From: VGDP01 sp964530335
Lineage (GTDB): Bacteria > Pseudomonadota > Alphaproteobacteria > SP197
DNA length: 64,000 nt
Reading direction: 5' to 3'
Assembly: GCA_964530335.1 (NCBI GenBank)
Contig: CAZGYG010000004.1
Location: forward strand, 9,499-73,498
Made by a program: the position numbers and the translations under genes. Below, in pieces: positions 7,757 to 17,049 of this stretch. The stretch's first letter is position 1, and each line of letters starts with the position of its first letter. The notes beneath the pieces are model-generated. The model was not told the origin of the DNA, made no database searches, and saw nothing but the letters and a program-made list of their open reading frames with translations.

Positions 7757-9730
7757 ATGGGCGGATTCTTGAATCATGGCCGCACGGCGGAACGTGCGCC
7801 AGTACTGGAAGCGGAGCCCTGGGCCGACGCCACGTCGCGCGCGGCCGAGGCCTTGCTCGGGCGCGTTCGACGTGACGGCCACTGGGCGTTCGAGCTCGAA
7901 GCCGACGCGACGATCCCCGCCGAGTACATCCTGCTGCGCCATTACCTGGGCGAGACCGAGCCGGCGCTCGAAGCGCGCATTGGCCGCTACCTGCGTTCGA
8001 TCCAGGCCGCCGGGGACGGCTGGCCGCTGTACCACGGCGGCGACTTCAACGTCAGCGCGAGCGTCAAGGCGTACTTCGCCCTCAAGGTGATCGGCGACGC
8101 GGTGGACGCGCCGCACATGACGCGCGCGCGCCGGGCGATCCTCGATCACGGCGGCGCCGCCGGGTGCAACGTGTTCACGCGCATCCAGCTCGCGCTGTTC
8201 GGCCAGATCCCATGGCGCGCGGTGCCGGCCATGCCGGTCGAGATCATGCTGCTGCCGCGCTGGTTCCCGTTCCACCTCGACAAGGTGTCCTACTGGTCGC
8301 GGGTGGTGCTGGTGCCGTTGCTCGTGCTGCTCGCGCAGCGTCCCTCGGCGCGCAATCCGAAGGGCGTGAACATACAGGAGCTGTTCGTCCGCCCGCCGGA
8401 GCACGAGCGGCGCTGGGGCCCGCCGCGGGAGCGGACGCTGTTCGGCATCGGCTTCAAGGCGCTCGATCGGGCGCTGCACGCCGCCGAGCCGCTGTTTCCC
8501 CCGGGCGCGCGGGCGCGCGCGATCGACCGGGCCATCGACTTCGTGCTCGAGCGGCTCAACGGCGAGCATGGGCTGGGCGCCATTTACCCGGCCATGGCGT
8601 ACACGGTGATGATGTTCGACGAGCTCGGCGAACGCATCGATCCCGAGGACCGGATGACCGCGCGGCGCGCGGTCGAACGGCTGGTCGCCCACCGTGCCGA
8701 CGCCGCCTACTGTCAACCTTGCCTGTCGCCGGTATGGGACACGGCGCTCGCCGCCCACGCCCTGCTCGAGGCCGACGTGGCGCCCGATACGGTGCGCCAG
8801 GCGTGCGACTGGCTCGCCGAGCGGCAGATCACCGACGTGATCGGCGATTGGGCCAAGGAACGTGCCGGTTTGGCTCCGGGCGGCTGGGCGTTCCAGTACG
8901 CCAACCCGCATTATCCGGACCTCGACGACACGGCGGTCGTCGTCATGGCGCTCGACCGTTGCGACCCCGAGCGCTACGCCGAGGTGATCGCGCGAGGCGC
9001 GGCGTGGATCGCCGGGATGCAGTGCCGCAACGGCGGCTGGGCCGCCTTCGACGCCGACAACACGTCCCACTATCTCAACCACATTCCCTTCTCGGACCAC
9101 GGCGCCCTGCTCGACCCGCCCACGGCCGACGTGACCGCGCGTTGTCTCGGCATGTTGATGCAGCTCGGCTGGCCGCGTGATCACCCCAGGGTACGCGCCG
9201 CGCGCGACTACCTCGTCCGCGAGCAGGAACGGAACGGTTCGTGGTACGGCCGCTGGGGCACCAATTACATTTACGGCACGTGGTCGGTGCTGGCCGCCCT
9301 CAACGCGACCGGGGTCGAGCCCGAATTGCCCATGGTGCGGCGCGCGGTCGCCTGGCTGGTCGCGCGCCAGCACGCCGACGGCGGCTGGGGCGAGGACGGG
9401 CGCTCGTACTTCAACGGCCATGCCCACGGTAACGGCCATGCCCACGGCACGTTCGCCGAAAGCACCCCGTCGCAGACGGCGTGGGCGCTGATGGGCCTGA
9501 TGGCGGCGGGCGAGGTCGAGCACCCGGCGGTCAAGCGCGGCATCGCGTACCTCGAAAGCACGCAGAAGCCGGACGGCGAATGGGACGAGGACGCATTCAC
9601 CGCCGTCGGCTTCCCGCGCGTGTTCTACCTGCGCTATCACGGCTACCGCGCCTACTTCCCGCTATGGGCGCTCGCCCGCTACCGCGAGCTCAGCGAGAGC
9701 AACTCGGGCCACGTTCGTTACGGCATGTGA
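7757..9730 (+). CDS. shc: Squalene-hopene cyclase
   Basis: Monotopic membrane terpene cyclase of 657 aa turning squalene into hopene and hopanol. The protonating motif DLDDTA has its aspartates at residues 388, 390 and 391, and several QW-type repeats (for example GGWAAFD, GSWYGRWG and DGGWGED) are present. Length matches the family. An in-frame tandem duplication adds a second NGHAHG hexapeptide around residues 553-564 (see the repeat entry). The stop overlaps the GTG of hpnG. Confidence 0.96.
   Translation: MGGFLNHGRTAERAPVLEAEPWADATSRAAEALLGRVRRDGHWAFELEADATIPAEYILLRHYLGETEPALEARIGRYLRSIQAAGDGWPLYHGGDFNVSASVKAYFALKVIGDAVDAPHMTRARRAILDHGGAAGCNVFTRIQLALFGQIPWRAVPAMPVEIMLLPRWFPFHLDKVSYWSRVVLVPLLVLLAQRPSARNPKGVNIQELFVRPPEHERRWGPPRERTLFGIGFKALDRALHAAEPLFPPGARARAIDRAIDFVLERLNGEHGLGAIYPAMAYTVMMFDELGERIDPEDRMTARRAVERLVAHRADAAYCQPCLSPVWDTALAAHALLEADVAPDTVRQACDWLAERQITDVIGDWAKERAGLAPGGWAFQYANPHYPDLDDTAVVVMALDRCDPERYAEVIARGAAWIAGMQCRNGGWAAFDADNTSHYLNHIPFSDHGALLDPPTADVTARCLGMLMQLGWPRDHPRVRAARDYLVREQERNGSWYGRWGTNYIYGTWSVLAALNATGVEPELPMVRRAVAWLVARQHADGGWGEDGRSYFNGHAHGNGHAHGTFAESTPSQTAWALMGLMAAGEVEHPAVKRGIAYLESTQKPDGEWDEDAFTAVGFPRVFYLRYHGYRAYFPLWALARYRELSESNSGHVRYGM
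9413..9448 (+). repeat. 18-bp tandem duplication inside shc
   Basis: Two adjacent 18-nt copies (9413-9430 and 9431-9448) differ only in the last base and encode NGHAHG twice. The reading frame is kept. The repeat lies in a loop-like, His/Gly-rich stretch between two QW-type repeats. Confidence 0.9.
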
Positions 9731-10383
9731 TCCGCCTCGGCGTCGTCACGGGGCTGGCCGCCGAGGCGCGGCTGGCCACCGACGCCGGGCTCGCCGCGCT
9801 CGTCGCCGGCGGCGATCCGCGGCGCGCAGCGACCTGCGCCGAGCAACTCGTCGTCGACGGCGCCGCGGTCCTGGTGAGCTTCGGCCTGGCCGGCGGGCTC
9901 GACCCGGCGCTGGCGCCGGGGGCGCTCGTAATCGCCGACGAAATAATCGACGGCGCCCATCGTTGGGCGCCCGACGAGGCGAGGGTCACGCGGCTGCGCG
10001 GCGCGATAGCGGGCGCCGTCGGCGGCGCGATCATCGGCGTCGACCGCCCGCTGGCGACAGCGCCGGCCAAGAGGGCGGCGCGGGCGGCGACCGGCGCGGT
10101 CGCGGTCGATACCGAAAGCCACGCGGTCGCGCGCATAGCCGTGGCGTCCGGCGTGTCGTTCGTCGCGCTCCGGGCGATCGCCGATCCCGCCGGCATGGAC
10201 CTGCCACCCCTGGCGCTGGTGGCGATCGGCGCCGACGGCGGGATCGTGTGGCGCCGGGTGGTCGGCTCGCTCTTGGCCCACCCAACTCAGACGGTCACCG
10301 TGCTGCGGCTCGGCCTGGCGAGTCGTCGCGCGTTCCGGGCGCTCGGGCGCGCTGCGGCGGCGCTTGCCGACCAGGCGGGCTGA
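9727..10383 (+). CDS. hpnG: Hopanoid phosphorylase-family protein HpnG
   Basis: Nucleoside-phosphorylase-fold protein of 218 aa. Its place directly after shc and its size fit HpnG, which removes adenine from adenosylhopane on the way to bacteriohopane side chains. Visible features are the N-terminal strand GVVTGLAAEAR, the glycine-rich SFGLAGGL, and VAVDTESHAVA, matching the substrate-binding D/MESAA-type motif of the superfamily. The GTG start overlaps the shc stop (GTGA). hpnH is not in the window, so the rest of the side-chain pathway would be elsewhere. Confidence 0.82.
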   Translation: MIRLGVVTGLAAEARLATDAGLAALVAGGDPRRAATCAEQLVVDGAAVLVSFGLAGGLDPALAPGALVIADEIIDGAHRWAPDEARVTRLRGAIAGAVGGAIIGVDRPLATAPAKRAARAATGAVAVDTESHAVARIAVASGVSFVALRAIADPAGMDLPPLALVAIGADGGIVWRRVVGSLLAHPTQTVTVLRLGLASRRAFRALGRAAAALADQAG

Positions 10384-10389
10384 CGGCGC

Positions 10390-10755
10390 TCAGGCCGGCT
10401 GGAACAGCTCGATCACGTTGCCCGACGGGTCCTCGACCAAGGTCTGGCGGCCGCCGGGCCCGGTCACGATCGGGTTGCGGAACACGGCGCCGGCCGCGCG
10501 CAACTCGGCGACCTTGGCCTCGATGTCGGCGACCTGGAGCACGAAACGGTTCCAGCCGCCGGGTTCGGGCACCCGCCCGTCGGGCATGGGCCGGGCCGCC
10601 GAGGCCAGGGGCCCCGCGAGCCACAGCGTCAGGTCGCCCAGGCTGAGGATCGCCATCGCCGGGCCGAACTGCTGCTCGAGCGCGAAGCCCAGCCGGTCGC
10701 GGTAGAACGCGACCGCGGCGTCCACGTCATTCACGAGATAACGCACGCTGGCCAT
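10390..10755 (-). CDS. VOC/glyoxalase-family protein
   Basis: Small vicinal-oxygen-chelate protein of 121 aa with the paired beta-alpha-beta-beta-beta layout. It begins VRYLVNDVDAAVAFY and ends with the typical VEDPSGNVIELFQ, the final Glu being a common metal ligand. The family includes glyoxalase I, bleomycin-resistance proteins and dioxygenases, and nothing here picks one. It converges on hpnG with 6 bp between stops and sits 12 bp downstream of the flavoenzyme gene on the same strand, so it is likely co-transcribed with that gene. Confidence 0.85.
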   Translation of the reverse strand: MASVRYLVNDVDAAVAFYRDRLGFALEQQFGPAMAILSLGDLTLWLAGPLASAARPMPDGRVPEPGGWNRFVLQVADIEAKVAELRAAGAVFRNPIVTGPGGRQTLVEDPSGNVIELFQPA

Positions 10756-10767
10756 GGCGTCGCCTCC

Positions 10768-13209
10768 TCACGCCTTGAGCCGTTCGCCCTTGGGATCGTG
10801 GAGCGGGCGCAGGCTGGCGCGGGCCGGAAACCGCCTGGTCGCCACCTCGATCTCGAACCGGCCCTCGGTCACGACCTCGGGCGTCACGACCCGGCCGTCG
10901 TCGCGCACGTAGCCCATGGCGATCGCGCGCCCGAGCGTGTGGCCGTAATTGGCCGAGGTGGTCAGGCCCACCAGCTTGCCGTCACGGAAAATCGGCTCGT
11001 TGTGGTAAAGCAGCGGCCCCGGGTCCTCGAGCGCGAACTGGACCAGGCGCTTGGTCACGCCGCGCTCGCGCTGGGCCAGCAGCGCCTCGCGCCCCGTGAA
11101 CGCCGCGTTCTTGCCGAACGCGCAGGCGAAGCCGAGCCCGGCCTCGAGCGGGGTGTCCTCGGACGTGATGTCGTGGCCCCAGTGCCGGTACGCCTTCTCG
11201 ATGCGCAAACAGTCCATGGCGTGCATGCCGACAGGGCGGACGCCCAGGTCGGCCCCGGCCTCGAGCACCCGGTCGAGCACGGCGCGGGCGAACTCGGTCG
11301 GGATGTAGAGCTCCCAGCCGAGCTCGCCGACGTAGGAGATGCGGATCGCCAGGACCGGCGCGGCGCCGATCTCGATCTCGCGCGCGGCGCCGAACGGGAA
11401 CGCCCCGTTGGACAGGTCCGCGGCGGTGACGCGGCGCAGCAGCTCGCGGCTCCGCGGTCCCATGACGCCGAGGGTCGCGAAGCCGCTGGTCACGTCGGCT
11501 ATGGCGACGCGCTCGCCGTCCACGGCGCGGCGCAGCCAGGCCATGTCGTGGGTCGCGCTGGCCGCCGCGGTGACGACCATGAACGCGGTCTCGGAAAGCC
11601 GGGTGACGGTCAGGTCGGCCTCGATACCGCCACGCGCGTTGAGCCATTGGGTGTAGACCGCGCGGCCAACGGCGCCGCCCACGTCGTTGGCCGAGACGCG
11701 CTGCAGCAGCCGTTCCGCGTCCGGCCCCTCGACGCGGAACTTGGCGAACGATGTCTGGTCGAGCAGCCCAACGGCGGAACGAACCGCGCGGCACTCGGCG
11801 GCGGTGCGGTCGAACCAGTTCTGGCGGCCGAAGCTGTAGACGTACTCGGGCCTGGTGCCGGGCTCGCCGTACCAGTTGGGGCGTTCCCACCCGGCGACCT
11901 CGCCGAAGCAGGCGCCAAGGCTCGCCCAGCGCTCGTGGAACGGCGAGCGGCGCACGCCGCGCGCGGTGGCGAACTGGCGGTACGGCCAGTGCATGGCGTA
12001 GAGCAGCCCGAGCGCCTCGGACACCCGCTCGACCAGGAAGCTCTTGCGGCCCTGGTGCGGCATGACCCGGGCGATGTCCACGTCCCACAGGTCGAAGGGC
12101 GCCTGGCCGCCGGCGATCCATTCGGCCAGCGCCATGCCCGCCCCGCCGGCCGACTGGATGCCGATCGAGTTGAACCCGGCGGCGACGTAGAAGCCGCGCA
12201 ACTCCGGCGCCTCGCCCAGCAGATAGCGCTGGTCCGGCGTGAAGCTCTCGGGCCCGTTGAAGAAGCGGCGGATGCCGGCGCGTTCGAGCGCGGGCACCCG
12301 GCGCACCGCGGCCTCGAGGATGGGCGCGAAGTGCTCCATGTCCTCGGGCAGCTCGGTGAAGACGAAGTCCTCGGGAATCCCGGCCATGCCCCACGGTTTC
12401 GCCGTGGGCTCGAACGCGCCGAGCAGCAGCTTGCCCGCGTCCTCCTTGTAGTACGCGCACTCGTCCATGACGCGCAGCACCGGCAGGCCGGGGTGCGCGC
12501 CCTCGATCGGCTCGGTCACGACGTAGAAATGCTCGCACGCGTGCAACGGCACGGTGACGCCCGCCCACGCCCCGACCTCGCTGGCCCACATGCCGGCGCA
12601 GTTGACGACGACGTCCGCCGCGATCGTGCCCTGGTCGGTGGTCACGCCGGCGGCGCGGCCGTCGCGCACCACGATGCCGGTGGCCTTGACGTTCTCGAGG
12701 ATGCGCGCGCCGCGCTGGCGCGCGCCCTTGGCCAACGCCTGCGTCGTATCGGCCGGGTTGGTCTGCCCGTCCTTGGGGAACCAGATCGCGCCGACCACGT
12801 CCTCGACAAGGAGCAGGGGCCAGCGCCGCTTGACCTCGGCCGCGTCGATCGCCTCGGCCGGCACGTCGAAGGCGCGCGCCATGCTCGCCCCGCGCAGCAG
12901 CTCCTCCCAGCGCTCGGCGTTGAGCGCGACCGAAATCGAGCCGTTCTGCTTGAACCCGGTGGCCTGGCCGGTTTCCGCTTCGAGCCCCTGGTAGAGCTCG
13001 ATCGAGTGGCGCGCGAGGCGCGTCAGGTTGGCCGAATAGAGCATGGCGCGCACCAGGCCGGCGGCGTGCCAGGTGGTGCCGCTGGTGAGCTGCTTGCGCT
13101 CGAGCAGGACGACGTCGTTCCAGCCGAGCTTGGTCAGGTGGTAGGCGACCGAGCAGCCGATGATGCCGCCGCCGACGATGACGACCTTGGCGCGGGCGGG
13201 CAGGTTCAT
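10768..13209 (-). CDS. Dimethylglycine/sarcosine dehydrogenase-like flavoprotein
   Basis: Two-part flavoenzyme of 813 aa. The N-terminal ~430 residues are a DAO-type FAD domain with VVIVGGGIIGCSVAYHL at the start. The C-terminal half is a GcvT-like aminomethyltransferase/folate domain (from about residue 440). Family members demethylate N-methylated glycines and pass the one-carbon unit to tetrahydrofolate. I chose the ATG at 13209, just before the FAD motif; an ATG at 13272 would add 21 residues with no family character. Single gene without sarcosine-oxidase SoxBDG partners. The substrate is inferred from the family only. Confidence 0.88.
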   Translation of the reverse strand: MNLPARAKVVIVGGGIIGCSVAYHLTKLGWNDVVLLERKQLTSGTTWHAAGLVRAMLYSANLTRLARHSIELYQGLEAETGQATGFKQNGSISVALNAERWEELLRGASMARAFDVPAEAIDAAEVKRRWPLLLVEDVVGAIWFPKDGQTNPADTTQALAKGARQRGARILENVKATGIVVRDGRAAGVTTDQGTIAADVVVNCAGMWASEVGAWAGVTVPLHACEHFYVVTEPIEGAHPGLPVLRVMDECAYYKEDAGKLLLGAFEPTAKPWGMAGIPEDFVFTELPEDMEHFAPILEAAVRRVPALERAGIRRFFNGPESFTPDQRYLLGEAPELRGFYVAAGFNSIGIQSAGGAGMALAEWIAGGQAPFDLWDVDIARVMPHQGRKSFLVERVSEALGLLYAMHWPYRQFATARGVRRSPFHERWASLGACFGEVAGWERPNWYGEPGTRPEYVYSFGRQNWFDRTAAECRAVRSAVGLLDQTSFAKFRVEGPDAERLLQRVSANDVGGAVGRAVYTQWLNARGGIEADLTVTRLSETAFMVVTAAASATHDMAWLRRAVDGERVAIADVTSGFATLGVMGPRSRELLRRVTAADLSNGAFPFGAAREIEIGAAPVLAIRISYVGELGWELYIPTEFARAVLDRVLEAGADLGVRPVGMHAMDCLRIEKAYRHWGHDITSEDTPLEAGLGFACAFGKNAAFTGREALLAQRERGVTKRLVQFALEDPGPLLYHNEPIFRDGKLVGLTTSANYGHTLGRAIAMGYVRDDGRVVTPEVVTEGRFEIEVATRRFPARASLRPLHDPKGERLKA

Positions 13210-13324
13210 GCGCGGACTCGAGTGCGATGCCGAACGGAGCGCAACCGTACACGATGCCGTGCCCGCCAGCATCGGCCGCGCGGTTCGGTGGCGCCGTCGA
13301 ACCGGAGCATGCTAGCAGGGCCCC

Positions 13325-16012
13325 ATGACCGGAGAACCTAGGCCCGCGCCGTGGCACGCGCTTGGCGTCGCCGACGTGCTTGGTCGGCTCGACGTCGGGG
13401 CGAACGGCCTCGATGACGACGAGGCGGAGCGCCGGCTCGCGCGCGTCGGACCCAACCGGCTACCCGAAGCGCCCAGGGAAGGCTGGGTCTCTAGGCTTCT
13501 CCGGCAGTTCGCCAACGTCCTGATCTACGTCCTGCTCGCGGCGGCCGGCGTCTCGCTGGCGCTCGGTCACGTGACCGATGCCCTGGTCATCCTGGCGGTG
13601 GTCGTCATCAACGCGATCATCGGCTTCGTCCAGGAGGGCCGGGCCGAACGCTCGCTCGACGCCATCCGAGGACTGCTGGCGCCGAGCGCCACGGTGGTGC
13701 GCGGCGGCCGGCGGCGGCGCATCGCGGCCGAAAGCCTGGTGCCCGGCGATCTGGTCGTGCTCGAGCCGGGCGACCGGATCGTGGCCGACGCGCGGCTCGC
13801 GCAGGCCCGCGACCTGGCGGTGGACGAGGCGGCGCTGACCGGCGAATCGCTGCCCGTCGCCAAGGCCGTGGACCCGGTCGCCCCCGAGGCCGGCTTGGCC
13901 GATCGCGCCGCCATGGTCTACGCCGGCACCCTGGTCGCCGCGGGCCACGGCCGGGGGTTCGTCGTGGCGACCGGACCGGCGACCGAGATCGGCCGCATCG
14001 GCACGCTGGTGGCGACGGTCGAACCCATGACGACGCCGCTGCTGCGCCGGCTCGCGCGGTTCGGCCAATGGCTTACCGCCGCGATCCTCGGCCTTTCCGC
14101 CGTGACCTTCGCCGTCGGCGTGCTCGGCCACGGCGAGGACGCCGTCGCCATGTTCATGGCCGCGGTCGGCATAGCGGTCGCGGCGATACCCGAAGGGCTG
14201 CCGGCGATCCTGACCATCACGCTCGCGATCGGGGTCGAGCGCATGGCCCGGCGCAAGGCGATCGTGCGGCGGTTGCCCGCGGTCGAGGCGCTCGGCTCGG
14301 TCACCGTCGTGTGCACCGACAAGACCGGCACGCTGACGCTGAACGAGATGGCGGTCGAGGCCGTGGTCGTGGACGGCCGGCGGCTCGCCGTCGAAGGCGT
14401 CGGTTACGCGCCCGCGGGCCGGGTGGAAACTGCTCCCGGATCGCACGCCCTGGTCGAATCCCTGGCCCGCGCGGCGCTGCTGTGCAACGACGCCGAGGTG
14501 CACGAGAAGGACGGGCATTGGGTGGCCGCCGGCGACCCGACCGAAGCCGCGCTGGTCGCGCTCGGCGGCAAGATCGGGCTGGATGCGAAGGCGGAACGCG
14601 AAGCGTGGCCGCGCGTCGATGCGCAGCCCTTCGCGGCGGAAACCCGCTTCATGGCGACGCTCAACCGTCGCGCCGACGGTGGCGGGCTGGTTTCGGTCAA
14701 GGGTGCACCGGAACGGGTGTTCGACCTCGTCGCCGGCGTGGCCACGGCCGACGGCCGCCGCCCGCTCGACCGGGACGCCTGGCATCGCTCGGCCGCCGCG
14801 CTCGCCGCCGAAGGGCATAGGGTGCTGGCCGTGGCCAGCGCCGAGGCGTTGCCCGGAATCGACCGGCTCGAGGCGCGCGCGCTGGCCGGCCTGACGTTGC
14901 TCGGCCTGGTCGGCATCAGCGATCCGCCGCGCGAGGAGGCGCGAGCGGCGATCGCGCGCTGCCGGGCCGCCGGCATCCGGGTCAAGATGGTGACCGGCGA
15001 CCATCCGGAAACCGCCGGGGCCATCGCCCGCGCCCTCGGGCTCGACATGACCGGCGGAGTCATCGCCGGTGGCGAGCTCGCCGGCCTCGACGACGCCGCG
15101 TTCGCCGAGCGGGTCCAGGCGTCGGACGTGCTCGCCCGGACCAGCCCGGAGCAGAAGCTGCGGCTCGTCCGGTCACTCCAGGCGCGGGGCGAGCTCGTGG
15201 CGATGACCGGCGACGGCGTCAACGACGCGCCGGCGCTCAAGCAGGCGGACGTAGGCGTCGCCATGGGCGTCAAGGGCACCGAGGCCGCCAAGGAAGCGGC
15301 GCAGATCGTGCTCGCCGACGACAACTTCGTCGCGATCGCCGACGCGGTCGAACAGGGGCGCGCGATCTACGACAACGTCAAGAAGGCGATCCTCTACATC
15401 CTGCCGACCAGCTTCGCCGAGGCGCTGACCGTGGTGGTCGCCGTCGCGCTCGGCGTCGCGCTGCCGATCACGCCGGTGCAGATCCTGTGGGTCAACCTGG
15501 TCACTGAGGTCACGCTCAGCCTCGCGCTCGTCTTCGAGCGCGCCGAGTCCGACGTCATGGCGCGCCCGCCGCGCCCGCCCGGCGAACCGTTGATGTCCGG
15601 TACGCTCGCCTGGCGCACGATCCTGGTGACGGCGTTGTTCCTGGCCGGTGCGTTCGGGCTGTTCGTCTGGCAGCTCGGACGCGGCGGCGATCTGGCCACC
15701 GCCCGTACCGTCGCGGTCAACGCGGTCGTCGTGTTCGAGGTCTTCTACCTGTTCAGCGCGCGTTCCTTCGTGGCCTCGGCCATAACGCCCGCAGGCTGGA
15801 CCGGGGCGCGTCCGGCGCTCGTGGCCTCGGCGATCGTGCTCACGTTGCAGCTCGCGCTCACCTACCTGCCGGCGGCGCACGCGGCGTTCGATACCCGGCC
15901 AATCGACGGCGTGGCGTGGGCCGCGATCGTGGCCGCGGGCGCCGCCGTCTTTGCCGTCGTCGAATTCGAGAAGGCGATCCAGCGCGGGCGCGCTCAGATC
16001 AGGCGGGCGTGA
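13325..16012 (+). CDS. Cation-transporting P-type ATPase (P2 type)
   Basis: Ion pump of 895 aa with the full P2 layout: N-terminal cation-ATPase domain, A-domain TGES, PEGLP in the fourth membrane helix, phosphorylated Asp332 in DKTGTLT, KGAPE in the nucleotide domain, and TGDGVNDAPALK. In the sixth membrane helix NLVTEVT stands where Ca pumps usually have N-x-x-T-D, with Glu in place of Asp. Ca, Mn or Na transport is therefore open. Its 3' end overlaps the modC stop on the other strand by 19 bp. Confidence 0.92.
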   Translation: MTGEPRPAPWHALGVADVLGRLDVGANGLDDDEAERRLARVGPNRLPEAPREGWVSRLLRQFANVLIYVLLAAAGVSLALGHVTDALVILAVVVINAIIGFVQEGRAERSLDAIRGLLAPSATVVRGGRRRRIAAESLVPGDLVVLEPGDRIVADARLAQARDLAVDEAALTGESLPVAKAVDPVAPEAGLADRAAMVYAGTLVAAGHGRGFVVATGPATEIGRIGTLVATVEPMTTPLLRRLARFGQWLTAAILGLSAVTFAVGVLGHGEDAVAMFMAAVGIAVAAIPEGLPAILTITLAIGVERMARRKAIVRRLPAVEALGSVTVVCTDKTGTLTLNEMAVEAVVVDGRRLAVEGVGYAPAGRVETAPGSHALVESLARAALLCNDAEVHEKDGHWVAAGDPTEAALVALGGKIGLDAKAEREAWPRVDAQPFAAETRFMATLNRRADGGGLVSVKGAPERVFDLVAGVATADGRRPLDRDAWHRSAAALAAEGHRVLAVASAEALPGIDRLEARALAGLTLLGLVGISDPPREEARAAIARCRAAGIRVKMVTGDHPETAGAIARALGLDMTGGVIAGGELAGLDDAAFAERVQASDVLARTSPEQKLRLVRSLQARGELVAMTGDGVNDAPALKQADVGVAMGVKGTEAAKEAAQIVLADDNFVAIADAVEQGRAIYDNVKKAILYILPTSFAEALTVVVAVALGVALPITPVQILWVNLVTEVTLSLALVFERAESDVMARPPRPPGEPLMSGTLAWRTILVTALFLAGAFGLFVWQLGRGGDLATARTVAVNAVVVFEVFYLFSARSFVASAITPAGWTGARPALVASAIVLTLQLALTYLPAAHAAFDTRPIDGVAWAAIVAAGAAVFAVVEFEKAIQRGRAQIRRA

Positions 16013-17049
16013 TGAACGGCGGCGTGCACGCGCGCACCCGCGACGAGTCCCAGCGCGGCGCACGACCGCCGCGTCACCAAGGCGAGCAGCGTGAAACCGC
16101 CGCAGTCGAGCGGCAGGGCGACGTGGGGCGCCTCGCCCTCGGGCACGCGCGGCACCGTGGCCTCGGTCTCGAACAGCGCGCTGGTCGCGCCCTGGGGCGC
16201 GAGCGCGACGCTCACGTCGCGCGCGGCGACGTAGAGCCGGGGCCGGGCGCCCGGAGCCGGGCCGCCCGGCACCACCAGCCGCTGGCCTCCGGCGAGCGTC
16301 ACCTGGATTCCCTCGGCCGACTCGGTCCACGCCGCGAGCTCGAGCGCGACCGCGAGCGAGCCGAGGCCGCCGAGTTCGGCCGCGTCGGCAAGGGCCTCGG
16401 TCACCCCGCCCTGGGCGCGAACCCGGCCGCCGTCGAGCACCAGAACCGTGTCGGCAAGCCGCACCGCGTCCTCGACGTCGTGGGTGACGAGCAGCACCGG
16501 GATGGCGAGCTCGCGATGCAGGCGTTCGAGGAACGGCAGGATCTCACCCTTGCGCCGGGCATCCACCGAGGCCAGCGGCTCGTCGAGCAGGAGCAGATCG
16601 GGTGCGGCCAGGAGCGCGCGGCCGATGGCGACGCGCTGAGCCTCGCCGCCCGACAGCGCCGAGGGGCGCCGGGGCAGCAGGTGGCCGAGGTCGAGCAGCG
16701 CGACCGCCTCGTCGAGCGCGAGCCGGCGGCGCTTCGCCGCCACCCGGCGAAAGCCGTAGAGCAGGTTGTCGCGCACCGACATGTGGCGGAACAGGCGCGC
16801 GTCCTGGAACACCAGCCCGACCGGGCGGCGGTGCGCCGGCACGAACGTGCGTGCGTCCTGCCACACCCGGCCATCGACCGTGAGCGTGCCGTCAGCCCGC
16901 TCGAGCCCGGCGATCAGGCGCAGCAGCGTGGTCTTGCCGGCGCCGGACGGGCCGAACAGCACGGTGATGCCCGCGGGCGGCAGGCTCGCCGCCGCGTCGA
17001 GCGTGAAATCCGCGCGCGCGTAGCGGAAGCGGAAATCGACCCCGGTCAT
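15994..17049 (-). CDS. modC: Molybdate ABC transporter ATP-binding protein ModC
   Basis: ATPase of 351 aa. Walker A GPSGAGKTT is near residues 33-41, signature LSGGEAQR near 130, Walker B LLLLDEP near 150, and a C-terminal mop/TOBE-like oxyanion-sensing region (about 280-351) is characteristic of ModC. It overlaps modB by ATGA (17046-17049). With modB and modA it forms a complete uptake system feeding the molybdenum cofactor. No modE-type regulator is encoded beside it. Confidence 0.92.
   Translation of the reverse strand: MTGVDFRFRYARADFTLDAAASLPPAGITVLFGPSGAGKTTLLRLIAGLERADGTLTVDGRVWQDARTFVPAHRRPVGLVFQDARLFRHMSVRDNLLYGFRRVAAKRRRLALDEAVALLDLGHLLPRRPSALSGGEAQRVAIGRALLAAPDLLLLDEPLASVDARRKGEILPFLERLHRELAIPVLLVTHDVEDAVRLADTVLVLDGGRVRAQGGVTEALADAAELGGLGSLAVALELAAWTESAEGIQVTLAGGQRLVVPGGPAPGARPRLYVAARDVSVALAPQGATSALFETEATVPRVPEGEAPHVALPLDCGGFTLLALVTRRSCAALGLVAGARVHAAVHHARLI

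Noticed and set aside
10798..13341. 847-codon open frame opposite the dimethylglycine-dehydrogenase-like gene
   Set aside because: It is an antisense shadow of a well-supported flavoprotein gene; the product is low-complexity and rich in Arg, Ala, Gly, His and Asp, as expected from high-GC codon use.
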